A stretch of DNA of 27,386 nucleotides from Nemertoderma westbladi (lineage: Eukaryota; Xenacoelomorpha; Nemertodermatida; Nemertodermatidae). The DNA is taken from NCBI GenBank assembly GCA_032718475.1, contig JAUCBJ010001267.1, forward strand, positions 1 to 27,386. Direction: 5' to 3'. This document shows positions 18,399-27,386 of this stretch, piece after piece; the stretch's first letter is position 1, and every line of letters begins with the position of its first letter. The notes under the pieces were generated by a model. The model had not been told where the DNA came from. It saw only the letters and a list, made by a program, of their open reading frames with translations, and ran no database searches. Position numbers and translations under genes: made by a program.

Positions 18399-19520
18399 AT
18401 GACTGAGTTGATAGAAGATGATCTTGGTATCAGGGAGCGATATACTCTACCTTTACAAGCGTTTGTCGATAGCTTGATACGCGGCGACGCTGGTCCAACT
18501 ACTACGGAGGATGATGGTCGTTATATCGAACCGCCAATGTCCCAGGAGCAACTTACGCGTGAATTGGATTATAGAAAGTTCACCGCTCGCTATACGCATC
18601 GTAATGGTACGTATATGGACTTCTTAACTACTGGCCATCCTATCGATTTACACGATACGGACGATGTAGACACCGAAAGGGAAATGGTTTTATTTAAATA
18701 TCATACCCAGCGGAGTCGGAACGATAAACCGAGAATAGAACACGAGAACTCTATTCGAAACAGACTCGAAAGGGAAGACGTTGAAGAGCCAGATAAACGC
18801 AGCGACTTCAACGATTATCTGGAATTCCTGAGAGAGACATATCTCAATATTGCCAGTCAACAAAATCTCGAAACTCGATATCCTCAAGGTATACATCATG
18901 ATCCTATGATAGAACTCAAACGACTCTATTTCACTATGATGTATCTTACCGCCGATCAACCGCTACCTGTCGTCCCAGATAGCTTCGAACAGATGGAAGA
19001 ATATTGTAAAACTGGAGAACGATCACCCGCATTTCCCCTGCAGGACGTGCGTCTTTGGTATTACTGCGACGAATGCCCTAGACCCAATCAGCAAACGGAA
19101 AGACATAAACATCCGCGGAGACGTTGCGCTAAACACAGTTTTACACGATATACTTATGGGAGTTTCGAGCGAAACCTGTTCGACGTATCACCTACGGTCG
19201 CTCGGCTCAAACGATCCTTGAATAAACCAATGATCAGAGTTCCGGAATACTCGGTCAGTCCTCCTCATTCCTCAGTTAGACCTCAGACTCTCGATCCTAA
19301 TAGTATCACGGATCCTCCCGAACTGTACTCACTGTTCAAAGATCTAGTGTTACCCGAACAGTTGATCGGTGGCACTCCGGTAGTGGGCTCACTAGATATT
19401 CGCCAACCCTACCTAGCCGGATTAGGACGCGGTCATCTAATATCGCCGTTTAACCCGTACAATCGTCCCGGCTTCACCCCGATACAACCCGTTACGGAAG
19501 TCGTAGAGAGCGTCGTATGA
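18399..19520 (+). CDS. Unrecognised accessory protein, first part (ORF A)
   Basis: 373 codons from an ATG, acidic at the start and rich in Arg, Tyr and Pro. I do not recognise the family. No signal peptide or membrane helix is visible, so an envelope protein is unlikely. A Cys/His cluster at residues 223-246 (C223, C226, H236, H238, C243, H246) could bind zinc. The C-terminal 80 residues are Pro-rich. It stops at a lone TGA (19518-19520), after which the same frame runs on for 249 codons, so the TGA probably interrupts one longer protein. Arginine codons are mostly CGN, unlike the AGA/AGG-rich Gag. It lies in the position of env genes, between pol and the 3' LTR, with an acceptor-like site just before the ATG. 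Confidence 0.75.
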   Translation: MTELIEDDLGIRERYTLPLQAFVDSLIRGDAGPTTTEDDGRYIEPPMSQEQLTRELDYRKFTARYTHRNGTYMDFLTTGHPIDLHDTDDVDTEREMVLFKYHTQRSRNDKPRIEHENSIRNRLEREDVEEPDKRSDFNDYLEFLRETYLNIASQQNLETRYPQGIHHDPMIELKRLYFTMMYLTADQPLPVVPDSFEQMEEYCKTGERSPAFPLQDVRLWYYCDECPRPNQQTERHKHPRRRCAKHSFTRYTYGSFERNLFDVSPTVARLKRSLNKPMIRVPEYSVSPPHSSVRPQTLDPNSITDPPELYSLFKDLVLPEQLIGGTPVVGSLDIRQPYLAGLGRGHLISPFNPYNRPGFTPIQPVTEVVESVV

Positions 19521-20270
19521 AACGCGTTAGACGCTATTCGGCAGAAAATCGGAAAGGGAACTTACGATTGTTTGGAGAAACGTAAATTGCAGCAACAAGT
19601 CCAAGCGGTGAAAGAATTAGCTTTACCCCAGTTCGATAGAGAAATACAAAATCTCGAGGAGGACATCGAACGTGGACGAACCTACTCTTTACAAGAGTTC
19701 CTAGATGAGCGTTTACAACAACAAGCGGAGGAAAATCAGCTCGAGGAGAGACATATAGAACTAGATGAGAGAGAAGAAGCAGCTTTAGCCCAGCCAGAAG
19801 CTCAAATCCTTATAACAGATCTCTATTCTAAAACCATTATCCATCCTTCGATGGTTCCTCATTTCGGAGACAAACTCTTCGCCACGGCACAGCCTCAACC
19901 GGTTGATATCAACCTAAGATCTCATGATCTTATCGCTGACGCTCCCATGTTGCAACGTCCGCCCATCGAAGCCGCTCGTGTCGATGGTATACTCGTTGAA
20001 CCTCCGGACAATAGAGCGGATCTTGTCCATCGCATGGTACACGATGTTAACATACGCGCTAGACCTTTACCGGACTCGTTTTATGGGATCAAAGATCACC
20101 CTTATTATGTCAATCTAACGTTTGTATACAGAACTTACATTCATCTGTTATACAAAGACCCCGAATACCCACGGGTTATTCTGTCGTGGAAGTTCAGACA
20201 GTGGGTCCGCTTGCGGAGACAGCCGCACCTACCTCAGCTATGCAATTGGAAGACAAACCAATATGCTTAG
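19521..20270 (+). pseudogene. Unrecognised accessory protein, continuation after TGA (ORF B)
   Basis: In frame with the preceding ORF, with no ATG at its beginning, and open up to TAG at 20268-20270. The first 80 residues are rich in Gln, Glu, Lys and Arg with heptad-like spacing, a likely coiled coil. The rest contains Pro/Asp-rich sequence and a Tyr-rich segment (YYVNLTFVYRTY). The last part overlaps the next reading frame, which is open from 20063. It is either the C-terminal half of a disrupted protein or reached by TGA readthrough. No family match known to me. Confidence 0.65.
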
Positions 20271-21328
20271 AGTCTGAAGCGATCCAGCCTACAGCGCCCC
20301 AGAGCAGCGATAACGATTACGTCTTGGAGTGGTATCAAGGTCCACAATGTCTCACCGCATACGATTATCGACACGCTAACTATGTTTCTCGAAAACGTTG
20401 TCGATTATGCGCATCGAGAGACCATTTCACCCCTATGGACTCCGACGTACCCTGCTCCTATTTCCACGAACAACCGATGATGGAGATCTATTGTGCATAT
20501 TGCAGACTTAATAACTCTCAAATTTTTGCAGTCTGCCCCCAATTTATGACCCAATGCCACCACTGTCAACTTAAAGGACATGCCAGTTATAATTGCCCCT
20601 TTAACTGCGATTTAGAAAGCATAGATGAGATGATTACCCTGCGCTACATCCGAGCTTGGGAAGCGAACGCGGATTTACATTGTGAGTCCCACCATCGCTA
20701 CTATCCTGGACGCTCTTACGAGGGAGTTTACGCGTTCCATCCTTATTTATTCGCGTCTGTGGAACAAAAAACACGCACACCGAGTTACGAACTAATGAAG
20801 CGTGTTGGTGAGTGTATTTCCACCAAATTTGTTCGAAAATATCTTAGGAACGTCAATCCTAACGATATTACTTCATACCATTTGATCAATTTCATCCGTC
20901 AAGACCCTGAGTATGGCGATTTATTTATCAACTCGCACCCTGAGTTACAGGAAGTATCTCGACGGCCCTACGAATATCGCGCCAGAGAACGCGAGCTGGA
21001 AAGAACCAATAAACCGAGGAAGTTTCTCACCACTCACGGTCCACCTACCGCTATTGTCCAGACAACCCGTCAAGGACCCGTAGGAGCTGCTGTCCTAAGA
21101 CGCGCCCTAAAGGCCGTTAGACCTCGCTCCACTGAAGTTGATATCGATCAGCCAGGTACCTCGACCGGCGGATACACCGATTGTAATCCTAAACCTTCTG
21201 ATGCAATTTTATTGCACCATTCACCCAGGAGTTACAGCCCTCCTAGTAAAGTGGCTCGCCCCAAAGAGAAAAGGACTCTTGCTAGCCTCAAAAAACTGCG
21301 TAAACGCCGTCCGCGTAAGAAAGACTAA
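20240..21328 (+). CDS. Unrecognised Cys-rich knuckle protein with basic tail (ORF C)
   Basis: From the first ATG (20240) it is 362 codons; the frame is open from 20063 and so overlaps the end of the preceding ORF by 31 to 208 bases. Counting from 20186, Cys-rich motifs occur in a row: C72-x2-C75-x4-H80-x9-C90, C103-x2-C106-x10-C117, and a canonical CCHC knuckle C124-x2-C127-x4-H132-x4-C137. The last 35 residues are Lys/Arg-rich (KLRKRRPRKKD), fit for nucleic acid binding or nuclear import. Nothing indicates secretion or membrane insertion. The knuckle resembles nucleocapsid-type RNA binding, so it may bind element RNA, but this is inference. It ends 78 bp before the 3' LTR. Confidence 0.75.
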   Translation: MQLEDKPICLESEAIQPTAPQSSDNDYVLEWYQGPQCLTAYDYRHANYVSRKRCRLCASRDHFTPMDSDVPCSYFHEQPMMEIYCAYCRLNNSQIFAVCPQFMTQCHHCQLKGHASYNCPFNCDLESIDEMITLRYIRAWEANADLHCESHHRYYPGRSYEGVYAFHPYLFASVEQKTRTPSYELMKRVGECISTKFVRKYLRNVNPNDITSYHLINFIRQDPEYGDLFINSHPELQEVSRRPYEYRARERELERTNKPRKFLTTHGPPTAIVQTTRQGPVGAAVLRRALKAVRPRSTEVDIDQPGTSTGGYTDCNPKPSDAILLHHSPRSYSPPSKVARPKEKRTLASLKKLRKRRPRKKD

Positions 21329-21398
21329 CTGTTTAGAGTATTTTTATATTTTAGAAACTGTGATTTTTTATATTTTATAGACTTAAATCCCATTTTCT

Positions 21399-21406
21399 GG
21401 GAGCGG
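21399..21406 (+). other. Short polypurine tract
   Basis: GGGAGCGG directly precedes the TG of the 3' LTR. It is short and broken by one C, yet in the required place for plus-strand priming. Confidence 0.5.
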
Positions 21407-22574
21407 TGTAAAAGCTTTTGCGGAATTAGCCGGTTATTTTCCCCGCAAAGTACTCTGTAGTTGGTTTAACGGGCATAAAAAGCCGTTTCCTTACTGTACT
21501 GGTGTTTTAGTGGACATAAAAAGCCATTTCTTCTGTATGTGTACTTTAGCGGACATAATTAGCAATTCTATGACGCAATACGCTAAATCCTCTTGAAACA
21601 GTGTAGTTACTATGACGACAGCTAACAGCTGATCTGTACACGTGTAGCTTTTCCCTTGTTCTCTGTCGTTTCTTTGTTCGGTCAACCAATCAGAGCGATT
21701 CTCCTGTCTTTTGTACAGAAACCTCCGAGAAATCGCGCAATGCATTATGGGTCAATGTTTACCTTTTTCCTGAGCCCAGAAGACCGGCTTTGGAATCTCT
21801 GTGTTTTCAGGCTTTAGCCCTACATTAGTAGGCTTAATTATAGAACGTATATCTGTTATCATATCAATTCATAACATATCATAACCATTCATACCTTAAA
21901 ATTTGTACTGCTATTTACTGTCGGTTATTCATTATATCAGTTGATGGAATATTATTATATTTGGAATACCGATAAATAATTACAAAACCCTCAATCTTCT
22001 TGATATACTGAAGGTAAGAGAGACCGGTTACATATAACGATTGCGACTTACATTAAAGTGGTTTTGAAGTGAATCTAATGCTATTTCATAGGCACTACAT
22101 GTATTGGTTGTTGTTCTCTTTATATGTGACTAAAATTAGTGAAGGTCGGCAGATCAGTGTGCAGCATTGTGCAGTATTGTGTATGATTGTGACTGATAAC
22201 AAAGCATCTCCTAAAGAATGCGCCATATACGTGAATTCATAGCCATCCCGTTGTGTCTAGTTTAAGTCATAACTCTGTTTACATATTTAGAGCGCCACGT
22301 CCTAAAGGAACTGTTAATATTTCCCGAAAGTGAATAATATTTGTCAGAGATTATATATTACGATCAGTCGAATAATACAGTAGGCCTACACCGCAATAAG
22401 GTTAGGCTTCCGAATCCAGTCTCCCGGGTATATCCAGCGGGTGAATGGTCGCGCATAGACTGGCTTCGGCTAATGTAGTGTATCAAATACTCGTCATAGG
22501 CTAAAGTCGATTTACAATCTAGAAGACATCCAAATTTGGCAGGTTAAACTGCTAAAGGTCTGAAAGCGCGAACA
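21407..22574 (+). repeat. 3' LTR (1,168 bp)
   Basis: Copy of 9461-10645 with about 20 substitutions (mostly transitions), a 3-base indel and a replaced patch at 21862-21905. It keeps the three 40-bp units (from about 21465), the CCAAT box and the GTAAGA site, but the TATA-like sequence is changed to TACAAAA. Confidence 0.92.
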
Positions 22575-22579
22575 AATAT
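22575..22579. repeat. Target site duplication, right copy (AATAT)
   Basis: Same five bases as 9456-9460, directly after the CA end of the 3' LTR. Confidence 0.9.
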
Positions 22580-24228
22580 CGTTGTGCCGACAATATTGTA
22601 TGTATCGATAGAGTGTTGACACTTGTGGACAGCTTGGCGAAAACGTGTCGACAGTCTGCCGACAATGTGCCGACAGTACTGTATATACGTAGTCATAATG
22701 TTGTGCCCCCAATGTGCCAAAAAAAGGGACATGGACAGCTGACACCCGAGCTAAGCCGTTTGACTTGCCTTAGGGCCAACCCGGAAAGGGATAGCAAGGG
22801 GCGAGCAGTACGCTGAAGGGTCGACGTATTACCGACCAGAAATAATATGCAGCATCACTGCTGCATTCTCTCGCCGACCGACGGACTACCGACGGACCTT
22901 TGATGGCCTACCGACCAACTTATGACGGATACAGACTGACCGGACAGACGGCTTTCAAACGTAGTTCTGGGGGATTAAAATCTAACTTAAATAAAGTTTT
23001 CTGCTTGAATAAATAATTTGTACTGTAGGCTTATTAATATTGTTATAAACTTATTCATTGTGTATATTCTATTTATATTGGCGTATTGGGGATTCCCATA
23101 CAGTATATTTGGAATCAGTGTTAAAATCGTTATAAAATTAAATAAATTGATAATTCAACCCAACTCGTTCTTTTTCGTTTTGCCTGCATTATCCAACCAC
23201 TCCCTGATCCAATATCCGGTGATTAGTATTGCTGAGATCCACAACCCTCTCAAACTTATATTGGCGTTAGGAACAACTGCAACAAAATTCCAAATACAGT
23301 ATTAGCGGTGAATGTTGTCGGCACAAAATTCAGATACGAATAAATCTGTGGAATTCCAACCACGGCAACTTCCTGACGGAGCTTCGCCCTGCGACGAATT
23401 TCTGAAACCAAACTCTCCTTCTGTGCTCACTTTTGCGGGCTTCGCGCCGAGATATATACAATGTCCCCTAGAATGTTTAAGAGGGGGTGGGGGGGGGGGG
23501 GGGGGGGGTATACCAATTCTGGAAGGGCTTGAAAAAAGCTTAATATTCACAATTAAAACTTAACTTGATGCTAGCAAAACTATATGGAGCTAAAGGCAAT
23601 AAAATGGGCTTTCCATTTCTGTATTCAAAATCTAAAAAATACTCATTTCTGATGGCAAAAATAATAAATCAATTTTCATTGGCTAGTCGTCCAAAACACT
23701 ACTCCTCATTCAATCTTTTGTGGAATTTGCTGAAACTTGCTGAGAACATTCATGTGAGGTACAGTATGTTGCCACAAAACTCTTTGACAGAATTTCAAAA
23801 TTCACAAAAATTAAATTTTTAGGGCACTTTTCGTAATTAAATATTTAGCAAATTGACTTTTTTCATACATATGACTACATTTTAAAATTCTGTCAAAGCG
23901 TTACATTGTTATTGAGTTTATGATCATAACAACAAAAAAACAGAATCAAAATCCATTGAGAAATGGCGGAGGAGTAGCATTTTGAAAAATTTAGAAAATC
24001 CTAAAATCGAGAAATAATAAAGACCAGTAAAATGCATTTAAAGTTTTTAAACCTTCCCGCGCAAAATTGAAAATGATCTATCTGACTGTGTAATAATTAA
24101 AACGGTAATTTATTACTCTTAATAACAATTAAAGAGGCTAACAGCTGGAATTTTTGCTTGGGGGTTTTTGAAGTAGGTGATTTCATTTCAGATATTAGTT
24201 TTCATGCTGTGGCAAAATCTAATCTGTA
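22580..24228. other. Spacer after the LTR element
   Basis: It starts with short repeats of GCCGACA (22585-22672), one of which (TTGTGCCGACAA) recurs inverted near 23312. No gene is supported; the short ORFs lack domains and one reads the G run at 23489 as poly-glycine. From about 23830 it is AT-rich. Confidence 0.5.
23489..23508. repeat. G homopolymer, 20 bases
   Basis: Twenty G preceded by GGGGGT, the same build as the runs at 5719 and 25044. Confidence 0.85.
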
Positions 24229-24471
24229 CAGTCGGGGTCTCAAAGTGCATCTGTTCTTTGAGAAATTCTCAAAGAACTAAAAGTGTCTCAAAGTTCTAAA
24301 AGTGGTCCAAGAAAATGACAAAGTGTCCTCAAAGATTTCAAAGTAGTACAGTCAGTCATTTCATACAGTCCTGCCTGAAGCTGGCTATGGTATGGGGTAT
24401 ATTGACTTTGACTAAAGGTTAAAATATAAGTAATAAAAACCTCTATGAAACAATAAAAATGCCTCCAAAAA

Positions 24472-24574
24472 TACTGCAGTAATAAATATTTGTTACTGAA
24501 AGTAAGAATTAAACTTACTGCAGTAATAAAAAATTGTCTTTTTCTGCAGTAACAAATAATTTGTTACTGTAGTA
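24472..24574. repeat. Small nested inverted repeat with CTGCAGTAA
   Basis: TACTGCAGTAATA at the left is imperfectly mirrored by TGTTACTGTAGTA at the right, with further CTGCAGTAA copies inside. It may be a short nested MITE. Confidence 0.5.
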
Positions 24575-25043
24575 TAAATTTTTATTGAATTATTTATTCG
24601 TTATAAAGAGAAATGATTGGAGCTCACTAATTGGCTGTTCCCATAGATGTTTTAGGCATTGTTGGTGCGCAATGCATATGGTCAGAGCGACCGCCCAGTC
24701 TGCCAAAATCTATTATGTAATCATGGTACCACAAGCCAAGCAAAGCACGACAGTTCTTTCCGGCTCTGCACCTGTTTGTTTGAAGGTCGCCGTCCGTAGC
24801 TGTGATTGATAGCTTAACCTGGGTGCCGCTTTGCCAGAAGGCGGTACACATCAATTGAATATCAGGCAAACATTTAAAATATGCTCAAATAGAAACTGTA
24901 AAAAGGGGGTTTGTGCAGACTATCTACCAGGCCAGCGTGTGGTTGCCTTCGATTCCCTATAAGGTTCGTGGAGTGTGTGGGGAGTGCGGTAGCCTGGTAT
25001 GTGCTTGCCCTTTTTTAAAGAGTATGCCTATACGAGAGGGGTA

Positions 25044-25064
25044 GGGGGGGGGGGGGGGGGGGGG
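25044..25064. repeat. G homopolymer, 21 bases
   Basis: Twenty-one G after GAGGGGTA, inside the TA-flanked element. Confidence 0.85.
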
Positions 25065-25339
25065 TTATCCGGATGGTTTCCTTCCTTGATCTAGAGATCG
25101 GCGAGCCCGTGATTCGTTTTCACCATGACGAAAACATAAAGAAAAATAGTTAAATACGTTCAGTGTAGGTTTAATTTTTATTTAATTTCAATCAGACAGT
25201 AAAATTTAGCCGCAAAATTGCATTAATAATAATAATAAAATTACCGGTCCGGCCGGGACCAAAAGGAAAAACATTAATTAAATGGCGTGACAGTTGGCTG
25301 GGGTTCGTAGGCTACTGACTAATGAATCCCATAACTATA

Positions 25340-26090
25340 GTTTATATACCAAACTCAACCAATATAAAAGGTGTCAACAGATTACCGAACAAACTGCACA
25401 TTACCTCAACGGGCAGGCAAGCAAACGAGCTATAATCAGTTTGACCCTTGCAACAATAGAGTAACACAAACTTCAACCATCCTAACCTAGGCTATTATTA
25501 GCTACAACATTCAAAGCAATAATGTCACAAAGCCAAGCCTTGAATACACCCCCCCTCTCCCGAAAGGAATCCTCCAATCAAAACTCACAAAAGCAATAAC
25601 GGCCACATATTATCCTACAACTTTACAGAAGCCAATCGTGTTTACATATCCAATATAGCAGCTAAGTACGCCCACCCCAAGCAATACCCGAGCCCGCCCC
25701 AGGCGAGGTATAAAGGTACATACCAATAATAACCGAGCTAAAAATAAACCCAATAATCAACTTACGGCCCACCAATAAAAATCATAACCCAATAGATGTC
25801 GTCACAGCCAATATACAAGTACACACACCAACAAAATCAATACAGAACAAGCCCTAAGCCGAAAATAATCACCCAGCAAATAGATCAACATTATAGATTG
25901 TACGCCGAAAAATAATACACTAAATAAATAATTAAAGACATAAATAAATTATAAGCCGAAATAATACACCGCATAGATTACATAGGATAAATTGCAAGCT
26001 AAAAATAGTACACCAAATAGATAGGACACAAAGCAAATCACGCATTAAATAAATAGTATAAACATCAGGCTAAAAAACTAATTTCCCCGT
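25340..26090. repeat. A/C-rich, G/T-poor stretch with degenerate repeats
   Basis: The plus strand is strongly biased to A and C for about 750 bases. From 25905 to 26080 blocks such as AATAATACACTAAATAAATA recur in degenerate form. No ORF. Confidence 0.5.
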
Positions 26091-26845
26091 GGAGTCTACT
26101 TTGGGCGGCCGTTCGTCTTAACAGAAACGCCAGGGGCAGGTGATATTTTAATATCTCTATTAAGTTAAAACAAAACAAGAGTGTTGTATCTTCCTTGTTC
26201 TATCTTACTTGAAAGTAGAAAGCCTTTCTTAGTTTTTAAAAATGAATTCTCGCCCTCTCGTCACCGTAGTTATCATATTAAACAGTCAAGGTAGAACGGT
26301 TTGACCTCAGGTGACTAATGAAATGAATAACAAAAGTTATTATAACTTTCTCCCAACCGGGCTTCTTCAGGTCATTATAATGAAACTGCGTATACACAGA
26401 GAAACTGCTTGTCAAAGGGCGCCGTAAATTTTGTACTTGCGACCGAAAACCCATCCCGTAATGACCTCAGGAACCTCAATGTGATAAATTAATGGGAATA
26501 GCTTCTAGGCAACAACTGGCCAGCCCACAAGTATCACATGGTTACCCGCATGATATTGTTCCCCGAGAATGCCTCTGAATCTGTTAACTTACCACGTGCT
26601 GTCAATCAGGAATACCTCTGAGTTTATTTTCTCAAAGAATTCAAAGTGCCGCAAACTACCTCAAAGTGGCATTTCTCAAAGAATTCAAAGTGCCTAAAAG
26701 CAGGAAATCACTTTGAGATTCCCAACTAAAAGTGTCTACAAGAATTCAAAGCGGCCGTTGGGAGTAATGTAATGACTTTTAGATACTTTTAGAAAAACTT
26801 TGAGAAAATCTCAAAGAACAGATGCACTTTGAGACCCCGACTGTA

Positions 26846-27386
26846 TGTCTGTCACAATGTCTCTCAATGTGTCAATGTCCGTACGTCAATGGACAGACGT
26901 CGGTAGATAGAAAAATGATGGACAGACCGTCAGACATACTTAGTAAAATTGACTTGGGAGATTAAATTACCGAATTAAATTACAGTAAATAGGAATAAAA
27001 CAAAAGTTTTAGCTGGATGGGCTGGATAGCTGGATGGGAAGCTTTCTTAGACATTGACGGACAACCTGATATTGCTTTATCAAATTTTGATTAGTTTTGA
27101 ATCATTAATTTTGAATCAATTTTGATTGATTTAGATTTAGACCGACAGAGAGATATAAAATCAGCCATATTTTCCAGCACACGCTAACTGTATATCGAAA
27201 TCTTATATTTTTATCAGATAATCATTCAATTTCTGTGCGTATATGATATTTATGCCTAACTCATGTTGTATACCACCGTGGACCTTGTTTATATGTTGCC
27301 TAGCAGCAGTTGTGGTAGTGCTGAACTCTCATTGGTAACTACCGGTACAGGCATTCTTGCGTCCTATTGGCTGTTCTATTTTTGCA
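26846..27386. other. Spacer to window end
   Basis: AT-rich, no ORF. It has short local repeats (GCTGGATGG at about 27013-27040, TTTTGAATCA at about 27095-27125) and one TACCGGTA at 27340-27347. Confidence 0.4.

Larger units (their letters stand above)
9461..22574 (+). mobile_element. 13.1-kb BEL/Pao-type LTR retroelement, pol-deleted, with extra 3' ORFs
   Basis: Two long direct repeats that start TGTAAAAG and end GAACA enclose 10.8 kb and are flanked by AATAT. Order inside: 5' LTR, 2.2-kb leader, Gag pieces, Cys-His knuckles and aspartic protease, remnants of Pol, a non-coding spacer with tandem repeats, two unrecognised reading frames, a short purine tract, 3' LTR. The BEL/Pao assignment rests on the zinc-knuckle and protease arrangement, the GWYFTGPS block after the protease, and the W-x-H-C...NLADIASRG block that follows RNase H in this superfamily. 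Reverse transcriptase, RNase H and integrase cores are absent, so mobility would need help from an intact relative. By eye the LTRs differ by about 20 substitutions outside one divergent patch, roughly 2%, which points to a fairly recent insertion. Confidence 0.9.
24229..26843. mobile_element. 2.6-kb element with perfect 35-bp TIRs and TA duplication
   Basis: Positions 24229-24263 (starting CAGTCGGGGTCTCAAAG) are the exact reverse complement of 26809-26843, and TA flanks both ends. Subterminal regions repeat CTAAAAGTG and TCAAAG motifs in both orientations. No transposase ORF was found, so it is non-autonomous. TA duplication and a CAGT start suggest the Tc1/mariner group, but this is not proven. 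It contains a small inverted-repeat segment, a G run and an AC-rich stretch. Confidence 0.85.

Noticed and set aside
18399-21328. Envelope glycoprotein
   Set aside because: Position fits, but no signal peptide, membrane anchor or cleavage site is seen, and the proteins are charged and Cys-His rich.
23312-23563. Glycine-rich small protein
   Set aside because: The glycines come from the 20-base G run; the ORF has no other support.
24585-24869. Transposase fragment in the TA-flanked element
   Set aside because: The overlapping 74- and 80-codon ORFs show no DDE-type motif and lie in opposite directions over the same DNA.
24940-24960. tRNA gene or tRNA-derived SINE (B-box-like CTTCGATTCC at 24948-24957)
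   Set aside because: No matching A box or cloverleaf could be drawn around it.

Overview
The window is metazoan nuclear DNA, most likely from an invertebrate. The evidence is two animal-type housekeeping genes without introns, AT-rich spacer DNA full of inverted-repeat elements, and a BEL/Pao-type LTR element, a group known from animals. I cannot name the species.

Layout. 1-535: upstream region of a DDX24-like DEAD-box helicase gene, with an E2F-like palindrome. 536-2551 (+): DDX24/Mak5-type RNA helicase (ribosome biogenesis) in one uninterrupted ORF. 2552-5970: non-coding DNA with two small inverted-repeat elements (2789-3816 and 4016-4438), a 17-bp-stem hairpin and two 20-21 base C/G runs. 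5971-7959 (-): POLR3E/RPC5, an RNA polymerase III subunit, also intronless. 7960-9455: spacer with three successive hairpins. 9461-22574: one LTR retroelement of 13,114 bp with both LTRs (1,185 and 1,168 bp, TG...CA) and a 5-bp target duplication AATAT. 22580-24228: spacer. 24229-26843: a 2,615-bp element with perfect 35-bp terminal inverted repeats and TA duplication, no coding capacity seen. 26846-27386: spacer.

The LTR element is the unusual part. Its leader is about 2.2 kb, carries a 289-bp tandem duplication, and has no recognisable tRNA primer site next to the 5' LTR. Gag is present but split over several frames. A long open frame then carries Cys-His knuckles and an aspartic protease and jumps directly to the short post-RNase H segment and then to the extreme C-terminal tail of a BEL/Pao polyprotein. 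Reverse transcriptase, RNase H and integrase are therefore missing through two deletions that keep the frame open. It should depend on another element for replication.

Between pol and the 3' LTR lies about 2.9 kb of further coding sequence that I do not recognise. One reading frame (18399-20270, one in-frame TGA) encodes a protein with a Cys/His cluster and a charged helical region. An overlapping frame (20240-21328) encodes a protein with three Cys-rich motifs, one a canonical CCHC knuckle, and a very basic tail. No signal peptide or membrane segment is seen, so it does not look like an envelope gene. Possible expression signals are a strong splice-donor-like site in the LTR, six in-phase donor-like sites around the Gag knuckle region, the same acceptor-like sequence before gag and before the 3' ORFs, and a TATA/X-box region with upstream hairpin-AATAAA repeats. 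This accessory module is the best candidate for something undescribed.
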